A stretch of 64,000 nucleotides of DNA from an uncultured Roseobacter sp. (lineage in GTDB: Bacteria > Pseudomonadota > Alphaproteobacteria > Rhodobacterales > Rhodobacteraceae): assembly GCF_947499265.1 (NCBI RefSeq), contig NZ_CANMNK010000013.1, positions 1 through 64,000 on the forward strand. Direction: 5' to 3'. Shown here piece by piece: positions 53,995 through 63,343 of this stretch; position 1 is the stretch's first letter; every line of letters begins with the position of its first letter. The position numbers and the translations under genes were made by a program. Under the pieces are notes generated by a model, which had not been told where the DNA came from, ran no database searches, and was given only the letters and a program-made list of their open reading frames with translations.

Positions 53995-55602
53995 TCAATT
54001 GGGCGATCCGGGGATCGGCGCGTTCAGATAGGGAAAGCGGTTCTGCAACTCTGTTGCCGCAATCGGCGCGCCGTCGGTAAAGGCGACGGTCCCCACGGGC
54101 GCATCCCCTTCCGCGCAAAGCCCCAGATTGATCAGATCGCTGGCATCATCCTCAACCGCACCGTCAACACCCAGTTCCGCGCCAAGCGGGACGGGGTGGC
54201 AGAGTGCCCCCATTGCAACGCGCAACGACACGTCGATGATGTCATCCCCCGGACGACGGCCGTTCGGGAAACCGGCCAGATCCTCACCAACGACACCCAG
54301 CGTGTGCTGTTCTGCGCGCGGCGTGGGCGCAATGGCCGTATTCAGACGCAGCATTTCACCCTGCTGCACATTCGCCGGCTGATTGAGCCCCGGAAAGCCG
54401 GTCAGGTAAGTTGTGACAAGGTCCTGGCGGGGGAAATTGGACGGCGCGATGTCATCGGCCGCGCCAAGTGGCGTGCGAAAGAGAATATCGACAAGTGCCG
54501 GAAACGTCGGATTGGTGACATAGGTGGCCAGATCGACATCGTCGATGGGCTCGGAGCCGTTGAAGCGATCCTTGTCCGGGATACCAATGACAATCTCGTT
54601 CACCAACGGCGTGGAAATCCGCGACTGCTGCACCCAGGCGCCACCGATCTTGGAGGTGGCCTCATAGCCCGGTGTCGCATCTTCCAACTCGGCCTGCGCC
54701 AGGCTCGACGTGGTCCAGCCCCCGATCACCGTTTCATCACCCGATGTCAGGCAGGAAATCGGCATCTCTAGCGCAATCGTGGAGACGTTGACCTTGCCAA
54801 AGACATCATCGTTGTCGCGGCTCTGCGTGATGCCGCCGTCCTGACCGCCGCCATCACCCGCGCCGGGGGCGCTGTCCCCCTCGATGGGGACCAGATTGAT
54901 GAGGTCAAAAACCTCGCCGAGGTTCAGCGCAAAACCATCCGCACGCTGACCGACAAAAACCCGACCGGGTGTTTCACAGCCCGGCACATCGATGTCGTAG
55001 ATGTATTGATCTGCATAAGCATCATAGTCCGGCAGCGTGTTCAGGCCGACGTGATCCAGCGGTTTTGTGAAGGATGCGCTTGCTGAGCCAGCGCGGGTCA
55101 CCACGCTGCGCGTGCCACTCCGCCGGTCCCCGCGGACCAGTGTAACACCATAGCTTTCAGATTCGTTCAGCAACGACTGGTCGTTGGGCAAGATTTTACC
55201 CGCATATTTCAGCGGAATGGCAACCTGTTCGCCGTTGATATCGAGCCCGATACCAGCGCCGCCATTAGCCAGCTGATTGTCAAATTCGAACTGGAAGGTC
55301 AGATCTTCGATGGCATCGCCGTCGTTGTCGATGTGGATCTCATAAAGCGCATCCGCATCCATCGTATAATAGCTTGGGCCTCCGTAGTTCACCTGCAGGG
55401 GCTGATAGTTGGCCAAAAAGGTTACGTAGTCCTCGCGGCCGGGTTCATAGCTGCGGAAGATGTAGAAATCGGTGCCATCCACCTTGGGGTGTTCGGTGAT
55501 CGCAGGGGCTTCGCGGTGCGACGAGGCCGTCACAGGGGCTGCGGCCGCCATCAGCGCCGCGGCAAGCAGACTGCTCATGGCAAGGGGTCGTTGGGTCTTC
55601 AT
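53995..55602 (-). CDS. DUF4331 secreted protein
   Basis: 535 residues with a signal peptide (SSLLAAALMAAAAPVTA). The start of the mature part, SSHREAPAITEHPKVDGTDFYIFRSYEPG, is the hallmark of DUF4331, together with NYGGPSYYTMDADALYEIHI and the ending FPYLNAPIPGSPN. Function unknown; these proteins are secreted and frequently neighbour ECF sigma factors, as here. Being exported and next to a type II system, it is a candidate substrate. Confidence 0.85.
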   Translation of the reverse strand: MKTQRPLAMSSLLAAALMAAAAPVTASSHREAPAITEHPKVDGTDFYIFRSYEPGREDYVTFLANYQPLQVNYGGPSYYTMDADALYEIHIDNDGDAIEDLTFQFEFDNQLANGGAGIGLDINGEQVAIPLKYAGKILPNDQSLLNESESYGVTLVRGDRRSGTRSVVTRAGSASASFTKPLDHVGLNTLPDYDAYADQYIYDIDVPGCETPGRVFVGQRADGFALNLGEVFDLINLVPIEGDSAPGAGDGGGQDGGITQSRDNDDVFGKVNVSTIALEMPISCLTSGDETVIGGWTTSSLAQAELEDATPGYEATSKIGGAWVQQSRISTPLVNEIVIGIPDKDRFNGSEPIDDVDLATYVTNPTFPALVDILFRTPLGAADDIAPSNFPRQDLVTTYLTGFPGLNQPANVQQGEMLRLNTAIAPTPRAEQHTLGVVGEDLAGFPNGRRPGDDIIDVSLRVAMGALCHPVPLGAELGVDGAVEDDASDLINLGLCAEGDAPVGTVAFTDGAPIAATELQNRFPYLNAPIPGSPN

Positions 55603-55837
55603 GGTTTTTCCTCACGTTTTGTTTCACGCAAAGCTTCTCCGTTGGCAAAAGATGCATCTTTTGCCTGGGCTCTGCGCGACAGCGGTTTCGGTCCTGTCGC
55701 GGGGTCTCCGCTGCGGGATTGTTCAAGCTGTATTCACTAAAACGGGCGCTTCCGAGAATTAGTTTCAGCCGCTGCAACAAATACCGAGGGCGCCTCGTAT
55801 TGCTTGATAGACAGGGTTGTTTTCGGGAGAGAATGCT

Positions 55838-56290
55838 ATGATTGCGTCACCTGATGCGGTGCAGGTCATCGCCACCTTATGGCTGATGGTGATCCTTGGC
55901 TGGATCAGCCTTTGGGACATTTCCCATCTGCGCATTCCCGACCTGGCCAATGGCCTGCTGGTGCTCTCAGGACTTGGGATCGCCGCGGTGACCACGGGCG
56001 GCTGGCCAATATCACAGCTCATTGGACTGACGATAGGGTTCGCCGTCTTTGCAGGCCTCGGAGAGGTCTATTTCCGCCGCACAGGCGTCGATGGCCTGGG
56101 CCTGGGGGACGCCAAACTGCTCGCAGCGGCAGGGGCCTGGCTGGGGTGGGCGGCGCTACCCGGGCTGGTCGCCCTCTCCGCCCTGTCGGCGCTCAGCTAT
56201 GCGCTGATCCTGAAACGTCAAAAGCTGGCCTTTGGCCCGTGGCTTTCGGCCAGCTTTCTGCTGCAGTGGTGCGTTCAAACCTTTACCTAG
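55838..56290 (+). CDS. Type IV prepilin peptidase, short form
   Basis: The start at 55838 has GGGAGAGA upstream. 150 residues, A24 aspartyl protease without the N-terminal methylase domain. First catalytic Asp in WDISHLRIPDLANG; second in the GxGD motif GLGLGDAKLLAAAGAW. Five to six membrane segments. It should process the GspGHIJK pseudopilins, although it is separated from the secretion operon by the DUF4331 pair. Its 3' end overlaps the cupin gene by 4 bases, tail to tail. Confidence 0.85.
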   Translation: MIASPDAVQVIATLWLMVILGWISLWDISHLRIPDLANGLLVLSGLGIAAVTTGGWPISQLIGLTIGFAVFAGLGEVYFRRTGVDGLGLGDAKLLAAAGAWLGWAALPGLVALSALSALSYALILKRQKLAFGPWLSASFLLQWCVQTFT

Positions 56291-56805
56291 GCGCTCACAA
56301 GAACGAGGCAGCCATTGGGCATGGTAATCTCATGATGCTCGGTGCCCGGCAATGAACACTGGGCATCCCCTGCGGTGTAAAGCTTGTCGTTCATCCAGAA
56401 TTCGCCCTCGATGATAAAGAGATGCTCAGCCCGATCATGGACATGCGGCTTGATCCGCGCACCCGGCAAACAGCGCAAGAGATACATGCATCTGCCCGTG
56501 TCCGGATCCTGGGTCAGGATCTTTTTCCAGACGAATTCCGACCGTTGCTCCCACGTCCCCTCATCTGCTCTTTGGACCTGCGTGGGCTGTAAAGGTTCCG
56601 CATCCAGCTCGGCTTCAATCGCCGCGAAAAGATCATCCGGCGGCTCCGCACCGGGCAGCGATTGGGCCACGGGTGCCATCTGCGTCAGCAGCTCATCCGT
56701 TTCACCGCCAAACTGAGGCATCGTGCCCGGAATGGCCGGGATCGTGTTGAGGTTGCTTACCATTTTATCCAGTGAACGCATTATGTTGTCGGTGTCCTGT
56801 GTCAT
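56287..56805 (-). CDS. ChrR-like cupin (probable anti-sigma factor)
   Basis: 172 residues. The C-terminal cupin has PHVHDRAEHLFIIEGEFW and GTEHHEITMPNG, with His/Glu metal ligands as in the ChrR cupin. The N-terminal half includes APVAQSLPGAEPPDDLF followed by IEAELD; it lacks an obvious HxxxCxxC zinc motif. It overlaps the ECF sigma gene by 4 bases, as zinc anti-sigma ChrR does RpoE. Likely senses an oxidant or metabolite and regulates the sigma factor. Confidence 0.75.
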   Translation of the reverse strand: MTQDTDNIMRSLDKMVSNLNTIPAIPGTMPQFGGETDELLTQMAPVAQSLPGAEPPDDLFAAIEAELDAEPLQPTQVQRADEGTWEQRSEFVWKKILTQDPDTGRCMYLLRCLPGARIKPHVHDRAEHLFIIEGEFWMNDKLYTAGDAQCSLPGTEHHEITMPNGCLVLVSA

Positions 56806-57401
56806 TCCATTGCCTCACGCAAAGCGGCTAATCCGCGTCGTACCCAGCTTTTTGCCGTGCCAACGGGTATGTCCATCACACTCGCCAGTTCGATATATGT
56901 GTAACCCTGAAAATAGCAAAGCATCAGCGCTTTGCGATGATCGGGGCGCAGGTCCGCAAGAAGACGGCGGATCACCAGGCTGTCGAGCGTATGGCTTGCC
57001 GGGTCATCAAGATTGGAGAACTCCGGCACATCATCGGTAAATTCAACAAAACCACGGGTGCGTTCTGATCGCAGCCGGTCAATCGCGCAGTTGCGGGCGA
57101 TGGTGCCGATCCACGACAGCGGGTTGCCGCTTTCGGGCCGGTACTGATGTGACCTTTTCCACATGCGGACAAAGGCTTCCTGTGCCACTTCCTTGGCGAG
57201 ATCATGATCCCGCATGATGGCGAGGATCACCCCGAAAACGTATCGCGCACTCAGATCGTAAAACCGGCGAAAGGCTGCCCTGTCACCCTCCGCGCAGGCG
57301 GCAAGCAATTGTGCCAGTTGTCGGCATTGTTCCGTCGCGGCCATAGGCTTGGTTTCGCTCTTTTCCGATTCCGATGCGGGCACCAGTCTGGTCACTCCCA
57401 C
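56802..57401 (-). CDS. ECF-family RNA polymerase sigma factor (second)
   Basis: 199 residues. Sigma-2: FRRFYDLSARYVFGVILAIMRD, VAQEAFVRMWKRSHQYRP, PLSWIGTIARNCAIDRLRSE. Sigma-4: LRPDHRKALMLCYFQGYTYIELASVM, PVGTAKSWVRRGLAALREAM. It belongs to the RpoE/SigK-like group found with fasciclin and DUF4331 proteins. Its regulator is the overlapping cupin gene; the downstream module is the probable regulon. Confidence 0.93.
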   Translation of the reverse strand: MGVTRLVPASESEKSETKPMAATEQCRQLAQLLAACAEGDRAAFRRFYDLSARYVFGVILAIMRDHDLAKEVAQEAFVRMWKRSHQYRPESGNPLSWIGTIARNCAIDRLRSERTRGFVEFTDDVPEFSNLDDPASHTLDSLVIRRLLADLRPDHRKALMLCYFQGYTYIELASVMDIPVGTAKSWVRRGLAALREAME

Positions 57402-57449
57402 GGCAGTCTCCCCATTCTGTTGGCACCTAGCAAGGACGGAGACCCAGGC

Positions 57450-57989
57450 TCAAAAGTTGCAGCGCATCAGAATTTTTTCTTCAGATGCCATCAGCGAGGT
57501 GCCTGAAATCTCCGCATCGTCTTCGGGCGCGATCAGTTTTTCCTTTTGCTGATAACCGCTTAGGACGATGCCAAGGTGAGAGTTGTCCTGGCATTTTTCG
57601 GCGACAAAACTTCGCAACGCCGCCCGTTCAAATGACACCGCGCCCAGTGGCAACCACGCATCACCCGGTGCCGGGCGGACAATAATCTGCTGTCCCGCGT
57701 CTTGGGTCGCCACCATGCCCAGCGTGGAAACTGTTGCGGCAAGGGCGCCCGCCGCAAAAACCAGGATCATCCGTGTCAGCCCATGATGCCGCGCTCTGGG
57801 GGGCCTGCTGGCATCCTTATCGTTGTCCAGCTCCGCTTCGATGTCATCCAGCAGCCCCTGCCCCGGGCGCGCCACATCAAGCGATTCAGACAGTGGCGCA
57901 AGAAGACGCATATCCCTTTCGCGCGGTCTTGCGTCTCCAATGTCGTACCGCTTGCGCAGAGAGGATAGAATTTGAGAACTGAGGGTCAT
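57450..57989 (-). CDS. Single-pass membrane protein, anti-sigma-like
   Basis: 179 residues with one membrane helix (MILVFAAGALAATVSTLGMVA, about 74-93) and a periplasmic domain. The cytoplasmic part APLSESLDVARPGQGLLDD-IEAELD is closely similar to residues 44-68 of the cupin protein (APVAQSL...IEAELD). It is 49 bases upstream of the sigma gene in the same direction. Unrecognised family; the shared segment suggests a second regulator of the same sigma factor. Confidence 0.6.
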   Translation of the reverse strand: MTLSSQILSSLRKRYDIGDARPRERDMRLLAPLSESLDVARPGQGLLDDIEAELDNDKDASRPPRARHHGLTRMILVFAAGALAATVSTLGMVATQDAGQQIIVRPAPGDAWLPLGAVSFERAALRSFVAEKCQDNSHLGIVLSGYQQKEKLIAPEDDAEISGTSLMASEEKILMRCNF

Positions 57990-58080
57990 CGCTTCGCGTC
58001 ATGATTGAGGGTTTCCCGTGTATCAGGAAAGGACGGGCCAGCAGGTAAGACGGATGCACCTGACGTAACGGAATGCGCGC

Positions 58081-58887
58081 TCAAATACCTGCGTACCATT
58101 CATATCCGCGATCTTCCCAATATCCGCCCCGCCCGCGCCCAAAGGTCTCAAAACTGTCGACCACCTCGATGGCGCGGATGTATTTGGCCATTTTATAGCC
58201 CAACTGGCGCTCCACCCGCAGCCGCAAAGGCGCGCCATTTGGCACCGGAAGTGCCGAACCGTTCATGCCGTATGCCAGAATGGTTTGCGGGTGCATCGCA
58301 TCCACCAGGTCGATGGTCTCGTAGTATTTGACGCCCCCCGACAAGCTCCGCTCAATCGTATCAAAACAGTGGAACAGCACGTATTTGGCACCGGGCAGCA
58401 CACCCGCCCGCTCAAGCACGGTCGAGAGTGGCACGCCGGTCCATTGGGCGATGCAGCTCCATCCTTCCACACAATCGTGACGCGTGATTTGACTGCGCGC
58501 GGGCATCGCGGAAAGTGCTCGCAGAGACAGCGACAGCGGGCGTGCAACCTGCCCGGAAACCTCCAACCTGTAGGTCTCGAATTCTGCATTGAGGTGCTTG
58601 AGGTAGTCCGCGTCCTGCGGGTTGGTAACGCCATTGGGCCGCTGCGGCTGACGAATGTCGGCAAGTTGGAATTCCTGCGCCAAGGCGTCCCGGTCCAGCA
58701 GTCCGCGTTGCGCTGCCATCGTCAGCACATTTGCGCGTTCCATATAGGCACGCAGCGGATGATCAAGATCGCTCAACCCATCAAGGATGTTGCATCCGCC
58801 AAGGGCCATCGCGCCAAGGCCCGATCCTGTCATGCGCAGGGCGCGGCGGCGGGTGATCAATGCGCCTGCCATCTCACTCACCCTCAT
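58081..58887 (-). CDS. Molybdopterin-dependent oxidoreductase (sulfite-oxidase/YedY-like)
   Basis: 268 residues with a Tat-type N-terminus (ITRRRALRMTGSGLGAMALG, followed by a Cys in GGCNIL). The catalytic domain has TRHDCVEGWSCIAQWTGVPL, which includes the molybdenum-ligating Cys region, and SYxD-type YETIDLVDAMHPQTILAYGM plus PLRLRVERQLGYKMAKYI. It overlaps the cytochrome b561 gene by 14 bases, so they likely form one electron-transfer unit, comparable to MsrP-MsrQ in layout but with a different cytochrome family. Confidence 0.85.
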   Translation of the reverse strand: MRVSEMAGALITRRRALRMTGSGLGAMALGGCNILDGLSDLDHPLRAYMERANVLTMAAQRGLLDRDALAQEFQLADIRQPQRPNGVTNPQDADYLKHLNAEFETYRLEVSGQVARPLSLSLRALSAMPARSQITRHDCVEGWSCIAQWTGVPLSTVLERAGVLPGAKYVLFHCFDTIERSLSGGVKYYETIDLVDAMHPQTILAYGMNGSALPVPNGAPLRLRVERQLGYKMAKYIRAIEVVDSFETFGRGRGGYWEDRGYEWYAGI

Positions 58888-59587
58888 CCAGATGGTACCA
58901 ACCGGTGATCATGGATCGCATCTCGTTCACCGGCCCCGCCAAAAGCACCATCGCAACATGCACGATGAAAAACGCCAGAAATCCGAAGGCGGCGCAGAAA
59001 TGAAGGGTGCGCGCGGTCTGACGCCCCCCCAGTACCTCCGACAGCCATGGGACTGCGGCGTTGATGCCCGGTGACATGGCAAGCCCCGTGGCCACGATCA
59101 GCGGAAACAATATGAAGAGCACCAGACCATAGCTGAACTTTTGCAAGGGGCCGTAGTGCCGCCGATGCGGCAGTCGCAGGCGCAAGTGCACGCGCACATC
59201 CTGTTTGAAATCCCGCAAATCCCCTTTGTGCGGGATGAGATCACAGATGAGATGCCCCGACAAAAGCGCCCCTAAGAGCCACAGAAACAGGCTGCCCACG
59301 AGAACCCAGGCAAAGAAAAAGTGGATGATCCGCCCTGTCGCCAGATCCACACCGCTTGGGAGGGTTGCCCATGCCGGAAAGGCCCGCGCCCCCGACCCAA
59401 GCGCAAGCACGGAATTGTCAAAGCCAAACCCCGATTGGTCGCCGATGTAAAGCGTTGGATGCGCGTTGAATATCTGCAGTCCAGACCCCAGGAGGAAAAA
59501 CATCGACAGCGCCCAGGCCCAATGGGTCACCCGCGTGATGCGCGTTTGCCGTTTGATCCACCGGTTGCTTTTGCTGTTGCTATGCAT
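58874..59587 (-). CDS. Cytochrome b561-type membrane protein
   Basis: The start at 59587 (MHSNSKSNRW) is chosen over 59629. 237 residues, four to five membrane helices. Heme-ligand histidines lie in ITRVTHWAWALSMFFLL, IIHFFFAWVLVGSLF and ARTLHFCAAFGFLAFFIVHVA. Probably passes quinol electrons to the partner molybdoenzyme in the periplasm. Confidence 0.85.
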   Translation of the reverse strand: MHSNSKSNRWIKRQTRITRVTHWAWALSMFFLLGSGLQIFNAHPTLYIGDQSGFGFDNSVLALGSGARAFPAWATLPSGVDLATGRIIHFFFAWVLVGSLFLWLLGALLSGHLICDLIPHKGDLRDFKQDVRVHLRLRLPHRRHYGPLQKFSYGLVLFILFPLIVATGLAMSPGINAAVPWLSEVLGGRQTARTLHFCAAFGFLAFFIVHVAMVLLAGPVNEMRSMITGWYHLDEGE

Positions 59588-59747
59588 GTTCTGCCCGCCT
59601 TGTTGATTGCCCTGAGGTACGCAATACAACCGCCTAAGGTTTCGGCGTGGATCGATTTCGGGACTTTGAAACTTTCCGGGGTGACCACCCGTCTCTTGAG
59701 CAATCCCTCATGCAGCGAGGGAGTGATCAGAAACGAAAGGAAATCAG

Positions 59748-60299
59748 ATGATCCAAACGCTCAGACTCTCTTCGACCGTCGCCGCCCTCATGTTGGGCAC
59801 CGTCACCTTTGCGGCCAATCCGGATGTTGGCGGCGCGCCGATGTTCACCGACAAGAACATTGTCGAAAACGCCGTGAATTCAGCAGATCACACCACCCTT
59901 GTTGCGGCCGTCAAAGCAGCGGGCCTTGTCGACGCGCTCATGGGCGAAGGCCCGTTCACAATCTTTGCACCCGTCAATGACGCTTTTGCGGCACTGCCCG
60001 ACGGGACCGTGGAAGCCCTGCTGAAACCCGAAAACAAGGGCACCTTGACGAAAGTTCTGACCGCGCATGTGATTGCCGGGAAGCTGTCGGGCCGGGAACT
60101 GATGTCCAAGGCACGCGCCAGTGCCGATGGTTTCTTTCACCTCGACACGCTCTCGGGCGACGCGCTCTCGGCGCAGGTCAAATCCGGTGTGCTCTACGTC
60201 TATGACGAAAGCGGCAATGCAGGTCGGGTGACCATCGCGGATGTGAACCAGTCCAACGGTGTCATCCACGTTGTGGACACCGTGTTGCTGCCAAAATAA
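59748..60299 (+). CDS. Secreted fasciclin-domain protein
   Basis: 183 residues with signal peptide (SSTVAALMLGTVTFAANP). One fasciclin (FAS1) domain: NIVENAVNSADHTTLVAAVKAAGL, GPFTIFAPVNDAFAALPDG, LTKVLTAHVIAGKLSG, and the final NGVIHVVDTVLLP. AAAGGAAA precedes the ATG. It is divergent from the cytochrome gene and followed by a good terminator. In mycobacteria the SigK regulon includes FAS1 proteins, so control by the local ECF sigma factor is plausible. Confidence 0.93.
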   Translation: MIQTLRLSSTVAALMLGTVTFAANPDVGGAPMFTDKNIVENAVNSADHTTLVAAVKAAGLVDALMGEGPFTIFAPVNDAFAALPDGTVEALLKPENKGTLTKVLTAHVIAGKLSGRELMSKARASADGFFHLDTLSGDALSAQVKSGVLYVYDESGNAGRVTIADVNQSNGVIHVVDTVLLPK

Positions 60300-60324
60300 T
60301 CTGTTCATACCGGCGTGCATTGGA

Positions 60325-60354
60325 AAAGAGGGGCAATACTGCTCCTCTTTTTTC
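60325..60354 (+). terminator. Rho-independent terminator
   Basis: AAAGAGGGGC-AATACT-GCTCCTCTTT forms a stem with one bulge followed by TTTT, 25 bases after the fasciclin stop. Confidence 0.85.
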
Positions 60355-60475
60355 ATTTGGGAGGACGGCTGAACCGCCGGATTGCTTTACCAGACATATG
60401 CCATTTCAGGTGTCGCCCGTGCTGCAATCGAATTTACATATTGCCTCACCTCAAATGAGAACATAAAGTGAACGA

Positions 60476-61711
60476 ATGGCGCAGCTCTCCCTGAAATCCA
60501 AGCTCGCAATCCTGAGCGATGCGGCGAAATACGATGCTTCTTGCGCATCTTCCGGATCGTCCCGGCGCGATTCCCGCGATGGAAAAGGTCTGGGATCAAA
60601 CGAAGGCAGCGGCATTTGCCACGCCTACGCCCCCGACGGTCGCTGCATCAGCCTGCTGAAAATTCTCATGACGAATTTCTGCATCTACGATTGCAGCTAC
60701 TGTGTGAACCGCGTGTCCTCGAATGTGCCACGCGCCCGGTTTTCGGTGGATGAAATCGTCAGGCTGACCATCGACTTTTACCGTCGCAACTATATCGAAG
60801 GTCTGTTCTTGTCCTCCGGCATCATCCGATCACCCGATGCCACGATGTCGGACATGGTGCAGATCGCGCGCAAACTGCGTCGACAAGAGAATTTTCGCGG
60901 ATACATTCATCTCAAAACCATCCCCGACGCAGCGCCGGAGCTCATTGAGGAGGCAGGCCTTCTGGCCGACCGGCTGTCGATCAACGTTGAATTGCCGACG
61001 GATACCTCGGTCACACGCTTTGCGCCGGAAAAGAGTCCGCAGCAAATTCGCCAGGCAATGGCAAATGTTCGGGTCCTCAAAGACAGTGCAAAGGACCGCT
61101 CCCACACCGGTAAGCGACCCCCGCGTTTCGCGCCAGCGGGCCAGTCTACCCAGATGATCATTGGGGCAGACGGATCAAACGACACGATGGTTTTGCGGCA
61201 ATCCACACGGCTTTATGCCAGCTACCGGCTCAAACGTGTCTATTACTCTGCCTTCTCGCCCATCCCTGACAGTTCGGACAAGCTGCCATTGATCAGCCCG
61301 CCCTTGCTGAGGGAACACCGGCTGTATCAGGCCGATTGGTTGCTCAGGTTCTATGGGTTCGCGCTAGACGAGATCACTTCGGCGACGCCGGACGGCAATC
61401 TTGATCTACAGATCGACCCGAAACTGGCCTGGGCGCTGCAGCACCGCGGCCTGTTCCCGATGGATGTGAACACCGCTGACAAAGACATGTTGCTGCGCAT
61501 CCCGGGCTTTGGTGTCAAAACGGTCAACCGTATCCTGACCACACGTCGCCACCGGCACCTGCGCTACGAGGACCTCCTGCGCATGGGCGCATTAATGAAA
61601 AAGGCGCGCGCCTTTGTCACGGCGGGCGGGTGGAGCCCCTCGAAACTGACGGATAGCGCTGATCTGCGGGCGCGATTTGCGCCGCCGCCTGAGCAACTTT
61701 CCCTGCTATGA
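60476..61711 (+). CDS. Radical-SAM DNA modification/repair protein
   Basis: 411 residues. The cluster motif is CIYDCSYC (near residues 69-76, CxxxCxxC), followed by SVDEIVRLTIDFYRRNYIEGLFLSSG. The C-terminal part has a helix-hairpin-helix-like MDVNTADKDMLLRIPGFGVKTVNRIL, indicating DNA contact. Known family: radical-SAM proteins annotated as putative DNA modification/repair, co-occurring with UdgX-type proteins. The ATG of the next gene overlaps its stop by 4 bases. Confidence 0.88.
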   Translation: MAQLSLKSKLAILSDAAKYDASCASSGSSRRDSRDGKGLGSNEGSGICHAYAPDGRCISLLKILMTNFCIYDCSYCVNRVSSNVPRARFSVDEIVRLTIDFYRRNYIEGLFLSSGIIRSPDATMSDMVQIARKLRRQENFRGYIHLKTIPDAAPELIEEAGLLADRLSINVELPTDTSVTRFAPEKSPQQIRQAMANVRVLKDSAKDRSHTGKRPPRFAPAGQSTQMIIGADGSNDTMVLRQSTRLYASYRLKRVYYSAFSPIPDSSDKLPLISPPLLREHRLYQADWLLRFYGFALDEITSATPDGNLDLQIDPKLAWALQHRGLFPMDVNTADKDMLLRIPGFGVKTVNRILTTRRHRHLRYEDLLRMGALMKKARAFVTAGGWSPSKLTDSADLRARFAPPPEQLSLL

Positions 61712-63162
61712 CGCAGCACATGACCGTGCCCAGAATCGGGGCCGCAGCCGCCTGGCGGGACGCCGCACGCGGATTGCTGTCCAGAGGCACGCCGCCCGAG
61801 CATGTCACATGGGGCGATGACGCGATGGCGCGCGGGCTCTTTGATGAGACGCCCGCACCGATCCAGCCTTCGGAAATCCGTGTGCATCGCAGCTTCGTCA
61901 GCCTCGCCAACAGCGTTGTCTGGCACAACGACCCGCAGCGGTTTTCGCGCCTCTACCACATGCTTTGGCGGTTGCAGTCGCAGCCCTTGCTCATCGGTGA
62001 TCGTGGCGACCCGGCGATGGCGAAATTGCGCGCCATGGAGAAGAATGTGCACCGTTGTCAGCACAAGATGAAGGCCTTCGTGCGGTTCCGCGAAATCGGT
62101 GATCCGGCTGCACCACGCCGGTCATTTGCTGCATGGTTCGAGCCGACACACCACACGGTTGAGCCGACAGCGCGATTTTTCCAACGCCGATTTGGCGATA
62201 TGGACTGGCGCATTCTGACGCCGGATGTCTCGGTTTTCTGTGAAGGGGGCGCATTGAGGTTCGACACGGATCGCCCCAAGCCTGACCTGCCCGATGATGC
62301 ACATGAAGACCTGTGGGTCACGTATTTCCGCAATATATTCAATCCCGCGCGGCTCAAGGTACAGGCGATGCAATCCGAGATGCCAAAGAAATACTGGAAA
62401 AACATGCCCGAGGCCGAATCGATCCCCGAACTGATCTCGACCGCCCCGGCCCGCGCCCGCGCGATGGCTCAAGCCGCGCCAACCTTGCCGCCTGCGCGGA
62501 TGGCGCAGGTGCAAGCGATGCAGCGCCGCAATCTGTCGTCCTGGGGCGGCCCGATCAGCGATCTGCCCGCAGCCGTCCACACTTGCACCCGGTGCCCCCT
62601 GCATGCAACCGCCACGCAAGCGGTGCCGGGCGAAGGCCCGACAAATGCCGATCTGGTGATTGTAGGTGAACAGCCAGGCGATCAGGAGGACCTACGCGGC
62701 AAACCCTTCGTGGGTCCGGCAGGCCAGGTCTTTGATGAGGTTGCAAAGCGCGCAGGTCTTGACCGCAACACTGTCTACATCACCAATGCGGTCAAGCATT
62801 TCAAATTTGTGCCGCGCGGGAAGCGCCGGATCCACCAACGTCCTAATGTATCCGAAATTGAGCATTGTGCTTGGTGGCTGGATGCCGAGCTCAAGCTGGT
62901 TTCTCCCAGGCTTGTCCTTGCCATGGGGGCTGTCGCGGCCAAAGCCCTGACCGGATCGGAGGCAAATATCTCAAACCGGCGCGGCACGGTCGAACGCGGA
63001 CGGTTGGGCAGCGCGGTTTTGATCACCTATCATCCCTCCTATATTTTGCGCCTCAGCGACAAGGCAAAGCGGGAACAGACTATCGCCGATTTGCAGGACG
63101 ATCTTCGTCTGGCGGTGCAGGAGGCCCGGGACCCAGGCAACCCTAAGCGGCCAGACAACTGA
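61708..63162 (+). CDS. udgX: UdgX-type uracil-DNA glycosylase with N-terminal DUF4130-like domain
   Basis: 484 residues. The N-terminal ~260 residues resemble the DNA-metabolism domain paired with radical-SAM partners (FSRLYHMLWRLQSQP, MKAFVRFREI, WFEPTHHTVEPTARFFQRRF, MDWRILTPD). The C-terminal family-4 UDG domain has CTRCPLHATATQAVPGEGP, GEQPGDQEDLRGKPFVGPAG and the UdgX R-loop K372-R-R-I-H376. In characterised UdgX the equivalent His forms a covalent bond with the abasic DNA. HPSYILR ends the active site. The two-gene operon suggests joint repair or restriction of modified bases. Confidence 0.9.
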   Translation: MTQHMTVPRIGAAAAWRDAARGLLSRGTPPEHVTWGDDAMARGLFDETPAPIQPSEIRVHRSFVSLANSVVWHNDPQRFSRLYHMLWRLQSQPLLIGDRGDPAMAKLRAMEKNVHRCQHKMKAFVRFREIGDPAAPRRSFAAWFEPTHHTVEPTARFFQRRFGDMDWRILTPDVSVFCEGGALRFDTDRPKPDLPDDAHEDLWVTYFRNIFNPARLKVQAMQSEMPKKYWKNMPEAESIPELISTAPARARAMAQAAPTLPPARMAQVQAMQRRNLSSWGGPISDLPAAVHTCTRCPLHATATQAVPGEGPTNADLVIVGEQPGDQEDLRGKPFVGPAGQVFDEVAKRAGLDRNTVYITNAVKHFKFVPRGKRRIHQRPNVSEIEHCAWWLDAELKLVSPRLVLAMGAVAAKALTGSEANISNRRGTVERGRLGSAVLITYHPSYILRLSDKAKREQTIADLQDDLRLAVQEARDPGNPKRPDN

Positions 63163-63343
63163 AACTTTTCATCGGTTTTGCCAAGAGCAACACCCTCCGC
63201 TGAATTGTGCTGCAGAGGTCACGCATGAATGCGATCTGGCGCTCCTATCGACGACAAGCCCGCGCATTTTGCATGACTTGTGGCTCGTTTTGTCTAAGCT
63301 CTGTTTCCAACGATTCCGGAATTCAACCTGAAAGGGAATTGCC

